From NCBI GenBank assembly GCA_945787295.1, contig CALZHQ010000001.1, positions 1 through 64,000 of the forward strand: a DNA stretch of 64,000 bases, in the 5' to 3' direction. Shown piece after piece: positions 60,828 to 64,000 of this stretch (positions are counted from its first letter, which is position 1; each line of letters starts with the position of its first letter). The notes under the pieces were generated by a model. That model did no database searches, had not been told where the DNA came from, and saw only the letters and a program-made list of their open reading frames with translations. Both the position numbers and the translations under genes were made by a program. The stretch is from an uncultured Desulfuromonadales bacterium. Lineage in GTDB: Bacteria; Desulfobacterota; Desulfuromonadia; Desulfuromonadales; Geopsychrobacteraceae.

Positions 60828-60872
60828 AACCATATCTATCAACTATGAGATGAATAAAAGTGGAGTGCGTGA

Positions 60873-62207
60873 ATGCTTCATGGTTCAGACAGGAATAAAA
60901 AGGCAGAGCAATCGCTCCCCGTACTCAGAGACTACCCGACCAAATTGTTCGTCGAGACAACGACCAATTGCAACCTGGGTTGTTTCATGTGCGTCAAGCA
61001 GACCAAAGATTGCGCTATTCCAGAAGGTGAAATGTCGCTTTCGACCTTTAAGGCGCTGGAACCGGCACTGTCAAAGGCCGAAGCGGTCATCCTCAACGGT
61101 GTCGGCGAACCACTGCTGAATCCGCAGATTGAAACATTTATTTCCCGCGCCAAGCAGCTGCTGCCGGAAAGCAGTTGGATCGGTTTTCAATCGAACGGGC
61201 TGCTCATCGATGATCTGCGTGCCCGCGCTCTTTTGGAAGCGGGACTGGATAAAATCTGCATTTCCGTAGATGCAGTGACCCCGGAAAAACTTCAGCAGCT
61301 TCGTGAAGGCGCCGAGCTCTCCGGCCTGAGCAAAGCTTTTGAAGCTTTGGCAAAAGCCAAATTCAGCGTCGGCCGGCCGGAGTTTGAAATCGGCGTGGAA
61401 ATTGTCGTCATGCGCAGCAACCTCACAGAGCTGCCCGCCACCCTGCAATGGGCGGCCAGCCATGGCGCAACCTTTGCGCTTGTGACCCATGTGCTGCCCT
61501 ACGACGACGAACATGCCAAGGAAGCGGTTTACGAGCCCTGCTCGGCCAAGGCGATCGAGCTGTTTAACTTCTGGCGGGAGAAAGCACTGCGAGCGGGGGT
61601 TGAATTCGATCGTTATCCACGGATTATTTTTAAATTCAGCAAAAATGCCGAGGAGCAGCGCGTTGTCGATTTTGTTGAAAAGATGAAGGCGGATGCGGAA
61701 CAGCAGAAGGTCTTTCTCGACCTGAAGAAGTTATTCAACCTCGACGCCAGCTGGCTTGGACAGGTTGCAGAGATTTTTTCCGCTGCTGAACGGGTTGCCG
61801 AGCAGGAAGGAATAACATTAACACTTCCACAGCTGCTGCTCAAAGAAGAACGCCGCTGCGAATTTGTTGAAGATGGCAGCGCTTTTATCTCCTGGCAGGG
61901 CGAAGTGCATCCCTGCTATTTCCTCTGGCACAGCTACCACTGCTTTGCCAGTGGCTGGGAGCAGATAGTGCAGCCGAAAACATTCGGCAACCTGCAGCAG
62001 AAACCGCTACTCGAGATCTGGAATTCCACCGAATTCAAGACCTTCCGGGAGAACGTGCTGCGTTACGACTACCCCTATTGCTCCAGCTGCAGCCTGGCGC
62101 CCTGTGACTACGTCCAGACCGAAGAGTTTGAACAGGATTGCCACATCAACAACGAGCCATGCGGCAGCTGTCTCTGGTGCATGGGACTGTTTCAGTGTTT
62201 ACGCTAA
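60873..62207 (+). CDS. Radical SAM/SPASM maturase, Geobacter-type
   Basis: 444 residues, GGAG ribosome site. Radical-SAM motif CNLGCFMC (about 34-41), then LNGVGEPLLNP. A helical insertion (about 205-310) separates it from a cysteine-rich SPASM end: CYFLWHSYHC, CSSCSLAPC, and CGSCLWCMGLFQC. It resembles maturases of Geobacter-like bacteria proposed to act on metalloenzymes; the target is unknown and no short precursor peptide lies beside it. Preceded by a sigma-54-like promoter and a TGTAGA pair, hence probably part of the alcohol regulon. Confidence 0.85.
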   Translation: MLHGSDRNKKAEQSLPVLRDYPTKLFVETTTNCNLGCFMCVKQTKDCAIPEGEMSLSTFKALEPALSKAEAVILNGVGEPLLNPQIETFISRAKQLLPESSWIGFQSNGLLIDDLRARALLEAGLDKICISVDAVTPEKLQQLREGAELSGLSKAFEALAKAKFSVGRPEFEIGVEIVVMRSNLTELPATLQWAASHGATFALVTHVLPYDDEHAKEAVYEPCSAKAIELFNFWREKALRAGVEFDRYPRIIFKFSKNAEEQRVVDFVEKMKADAEQQKVFLDLKKLFNLDASWLGQVAEIFSAAERVAEQEGITLTLPQLLLKEERRCEFVEDGSAFISWQGEVHPCYFLWHSYHCFASGWEQIVQPKTFGNLQQKPLLEIWNSTEFKTFRENVLRYDYPYCSSCSLAPCDYVQTEEFEQDCHINNEPCGSCLWCMGLFQCLR

Positions 62208-62231
62208 CGACGATGACATAAGGCTTTCAAT

Positions 62232-62312
62232 TTCACCACGGAGGCATGAAACCTCCTCATAATTACTGTAAATGCGGCTTCTCTCTCCGCACAGTATTGC
62301 CTCCGTGGTGAA
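62232..62312. repeat. Long inverted repeat between convergent genes
   Basis: TTCACCACGGAGGCA (62232-62246) and its exact complement (62298-62312), 15-bp arms around a 51-base loop that itself contains TACTGT-aaa-TGCGG paired with CCGCACAGTA. It probably works as a bidirectional terminator or is a copy of a dispersed palindromic element; similar TTCACCACGGAG sequences are widespread between genes in many bacteria. Confidence 0.75.
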
Positions 62313-62335
62313 TTCTTTCTCAGCGCTGGTAACCG

Positions 62336-62686
62336 TCAAGAGGCTTGCGGGGCCTGAAACTCATCAGGATAAAGAGCAAGCATCCGTGTCGCGCGACCAT
62401 CGGGATTGATGAGCAGCTCGTTGATGGCCATCATCTTGTCCGACAACCAGGCATTGGCGAAGGTGTCGACAGATACAGCATGGGGCTCATACTTCGGGCC
62501 GATCAATCTTGCGTTGTTGAGGTACTCGTCAACCCGCTCACTGCTTGACCAGACCGGCAAAGAGACTCCGGTGCGATCGAGTTCCATGGCGTAAATATTC
62601 TTGTGTTCACCTCTCGCCACCCACACCTGACCGCTGAGCTTGATTTCGTCGTGAAAAATCTTTTCTCCAAAATATCCCAGGTTCAT
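62336..62686 (-). CDS. DUF2750-like protein
   Basis: 116 residues, AAGGAG ribosome site. The pattern VWVARGEHKNIYAMELDRTG, SLPVWSSSERVDEYL and VDTFANAWL resembles DUF2750 domains (W...LP.WP...A) but not strongly. No signal peptide. A lone minus-strand gene, convergent with the SPASM maturase through the inverted repeat. Function unknown. Confidence 0.55.
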   Translation of the reverse strand: MNLGYFGEKIFHDEIKLSGQVWVARGEHKNIYAMELDRTGVSLPVWSSSERVDEYLNNARLIGPKYEPHAVSVDTFANAWLSDKMMAINELLINPDGRATRMLALYPDEFQAPQAS

Positions 62687-63045
62687 GGTTGTTTAGCTCC
62701 TTACCAGGCTTTTTGAAGGACAGTTCAAGACCATCCTCCTATTGGTTTGTAAGGCGACTTTGTTCCCAGAACAAGTCATGTTTACAATTATACACGATGT
62801 TGGATATTTGGCGTTTGAGATTAGATGCATATTATACAGAGGCGGTAACGCCCCAGACACCTGCCGATAAGAATCTGCAAACCACATCTGACCACTGAAA
62901 ACAATCTGGAACAATCCCCAGGACACTTATGCCCTCAAAGGGTCGCACATGCCAGAAGTGTCTAGTAAACTGGAGAAAGTCCAGTTCATCATTCGTCATT
63001 TCAAGCAGAGTTGAAGAAACAAAAACTGCGAAGGAATCCTTTCCG
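62687..63045. other. Intergenic region before the antiporter gene
   Basis: 359 bases without a gene. A possible sigma-70 pair, TTGGCG with TATTAT 16 bases later (about 62808-62836), points toward the antiporter; it is weak. No sigma-54 site or strong hairpin seen. Confidence 0.5.
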
Positions 63046-64000
63046 ATGGAAAGCCTGGCCCTTGTTGTTGTTGCTCTCAGTATTCTGGCCTTCGGATTGA
63101 TTTCCGGGCGCGTACAAAAAAGTGTCATCACTCCGCCAATCGTGTTTGTCGTTATCGGCCTACTGGTAAGCCAAACAGGGTTGGGATTGCTGAAATTCGA
63201 CATCGGCAACCAGGCTATCCATCTCCTGGCTGAAATAACTCTGGTTCTGGTGCTTTTTACCGACGCAGCTCGCATCGATCTACGAGCCTTGCGACATGAG
63301 CACGATCTGCCGGTGCGCCTGTTGTCCTTCGGCTTACCCATGACCATCATCTTTGGTACGCTGGTCGCGACGATTTTATTCAAAAACCTGCCCCTCTGGG
63401 AGTCGATGATTCTGGCCATCATCCTCGCGCCCACCGACGCTGCCCTGGGACAGGCTGTGGTCGGCAGTCCGCTGGTGCCGGTGCGGATCCGCCAAGCACT
63501 TAACGTGGAAAGTGGGTTGAACGACGGCCTGGTTCTGCCGGCGCTCTTGATCACTTTGTCACTGGCCACCACAGAGCCAGGAGAAAGTGCCGGATTCTGG
63601 GTGCAGTTCATCGCATTACAGCTTTTGTTGGGCCCGATGGTGGGTATCGGCGTCGGCTACATTGGAGGGAAATTGGTAGAGCTCGGTGGGCGCAGCGGAT
63701 GGATGAATCACACCTTTCAGGACCTCTCGGCCCTGGGCCTGGCACTGCTGGCCTTTGCCGGCGCCGACCTTGTTGGTGGTAACGGCTTTATTGCCGCCTT
63801 TTGTGCTGGGCTGACTCTGGGCAATTGTTCCCGAGCAATCTGCGAATGTTTATACGAATTTGCCGAGGCCGAAGGACAACTGTTAACACTTGTGATCTTC
63901 ATGATCTTCGGGGCGGTGATGGCACCAATGGTCATCGACCATTTAACTTGGCAGACCGTTCTGTACGGCCTAATGAGTCTTACGGTGATTAGGCTGGTGC
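63046..64000 (+). CDS. Na+/H+ antiporter (CPA1/NhaP-type), partial
   Basis: The first 318 residues are in the window; the gene runs off the right edge. ATG at 63046 has AAGGAA upstream. About nine or ten membrane helices are seen. The family signatures are LVLFTDAARIDLRALR, ILAPTDAALGQAVVGSPLVP (the PTD motif) and ALNVESGLNDGL (the E-x-x-x-ND ion-binding pair), then a helix with AFAGADLVGGNGFIAAF. It exchanges cytoplasmic sodium or potassium for protons. No link to the neighbouring regulon is apparent. Confidence 0.9.
   Translation, partial: MESLALVVVALSILAFGLISGRVQKSVITPPIVFVVIGLLVSQTGLGLLKFDIGNQAIHLLAEITLVLVLFTDAARIDLRALRHEHDLPVRLLSFGLPMTIIFGTLVATILFKNLPLWESMILAIILAPTDAALGQAVVGSPLVPVRIRQALNVESGLNDGLVLPALLITLSLATTEPGESAGFWVQFIALQLLLGPMVGIGVGYIGGKLVELGGRSGWMNHTFQDLSALGLALLAFAGADLVGGNGFIAAFCAGLTLGNCSRAICECLYEFAEAEGQLLTLVIFMIFGAVMAPMVIDHLTWQTVLYGLMSLTVIRLV

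Noticed and set aside
1..64000. tRNA, rRNA, CRISPR, transposase or integrase genes
   Set aside because: Read for and not found; no arrays of spaced repeats, no transposase-like frames, no attachment-site signatures.

Overview
The window looks like a chromosomal segment of a strictly or mostly anaerobic Desulfuromonadales-type bacterium (Geobacter/Pelobacter/Desulfuromonas relatives). The clues are moderately high GC, sigma-54 enhancer-binding regulation with PAS histidine kinases, Geobacter-type SPASM maturases, and a mycofactocin operon outside the actinobacteria. This placement is inference from gene content. I see no rRNA, tRNA or CRISPR array.

The theme is alcohol oxidation through several parallel cofactor systems. 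(1) 1-5101, minus: mycofactocin genes mftA, mftB, mftC, followed by an old-yellow-enzyme/FadH flavoprotein, an ETF alpha subunit and an ETF:quinone oxidoreductase cut by the window edge. (2) 5444-7153: a NUDIX hydrolase and an MFS carrier. (3) 7288-11797: a quinoprotein lacking key catalytic residues, in an operon with a TolQ/MotA-like membrane motor and three envelope proteins. (4) 11823-13507: a SHOCT lipoprotein and an FKBP isomerase. (5) 13536-26201, minus: a quinoprotein alcohol dehydrogenase with the lanthanide-type Asp-x-Asp signature, cytochrome c550 (PedF), several binding proteins, two ABC transporters (a PedBC type and a NitT/TauT type) and a NosR-like flavin/Fe-S membrane protein. 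(6) 27154-36966, plus: a tightly overlapping operon with three UbiU-like and one UbiV-like U32 proteins, a PEP-synthase-like dikinase, a HisC-like aminotransferase, a fumarylacetoacetase-family protein, a phosphatase and a cytoplasmic periplasmic-binding-protein homologue. I recognise no described pathway of this composition. (7) 36988-41876: an SDR, a GST, a PqqU/YncD-type TonB receptor for PQQ uptake, and TonB. (8) 41933-56540, minus: two paralogous PAS kinases, a sigma-54 response regulator, two iron-type alcohol dehydrogenases, MoxR/CoxE-like proteins, a thiol peroxidase with a mycofactocin-like tail, MoaA, a MOSC protein and a SPASM maturase. (9) 57092-62207, plus: DUF4242 protein, AmiS/UreI channel, porin, two uncharacterised proteins and another SPASM maturase. 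(10) A Na+/H+ antiporter runs off the right edge.

The unifying observation is a sigma-54 regulon. Eight promoters of the TGGCAC-N5-TTGCW type precede mftA, the degenerate quinoprotein, the quinoprotein ADH, the U32 operon, both Fe-ADHs, the DUF4242/AmiS operon and the right-hand maturase. Most carry a shared element close to TAGAACAnTGTTnTT just upstream of the -24 box. Several have distal hexamer pairs (TGTAGA or close variants, 18 bp apart) 65-190 bp further upstream. The response regulator and kinase encoded downstream of one of these ADHs are the obvious candidate controllers. No PQQ biosynthesis gene is visible, so with PqqU present, imported PQQ is the simplest reading. The U32 operon shares the regulon and is the best candidate for an undescribed system.
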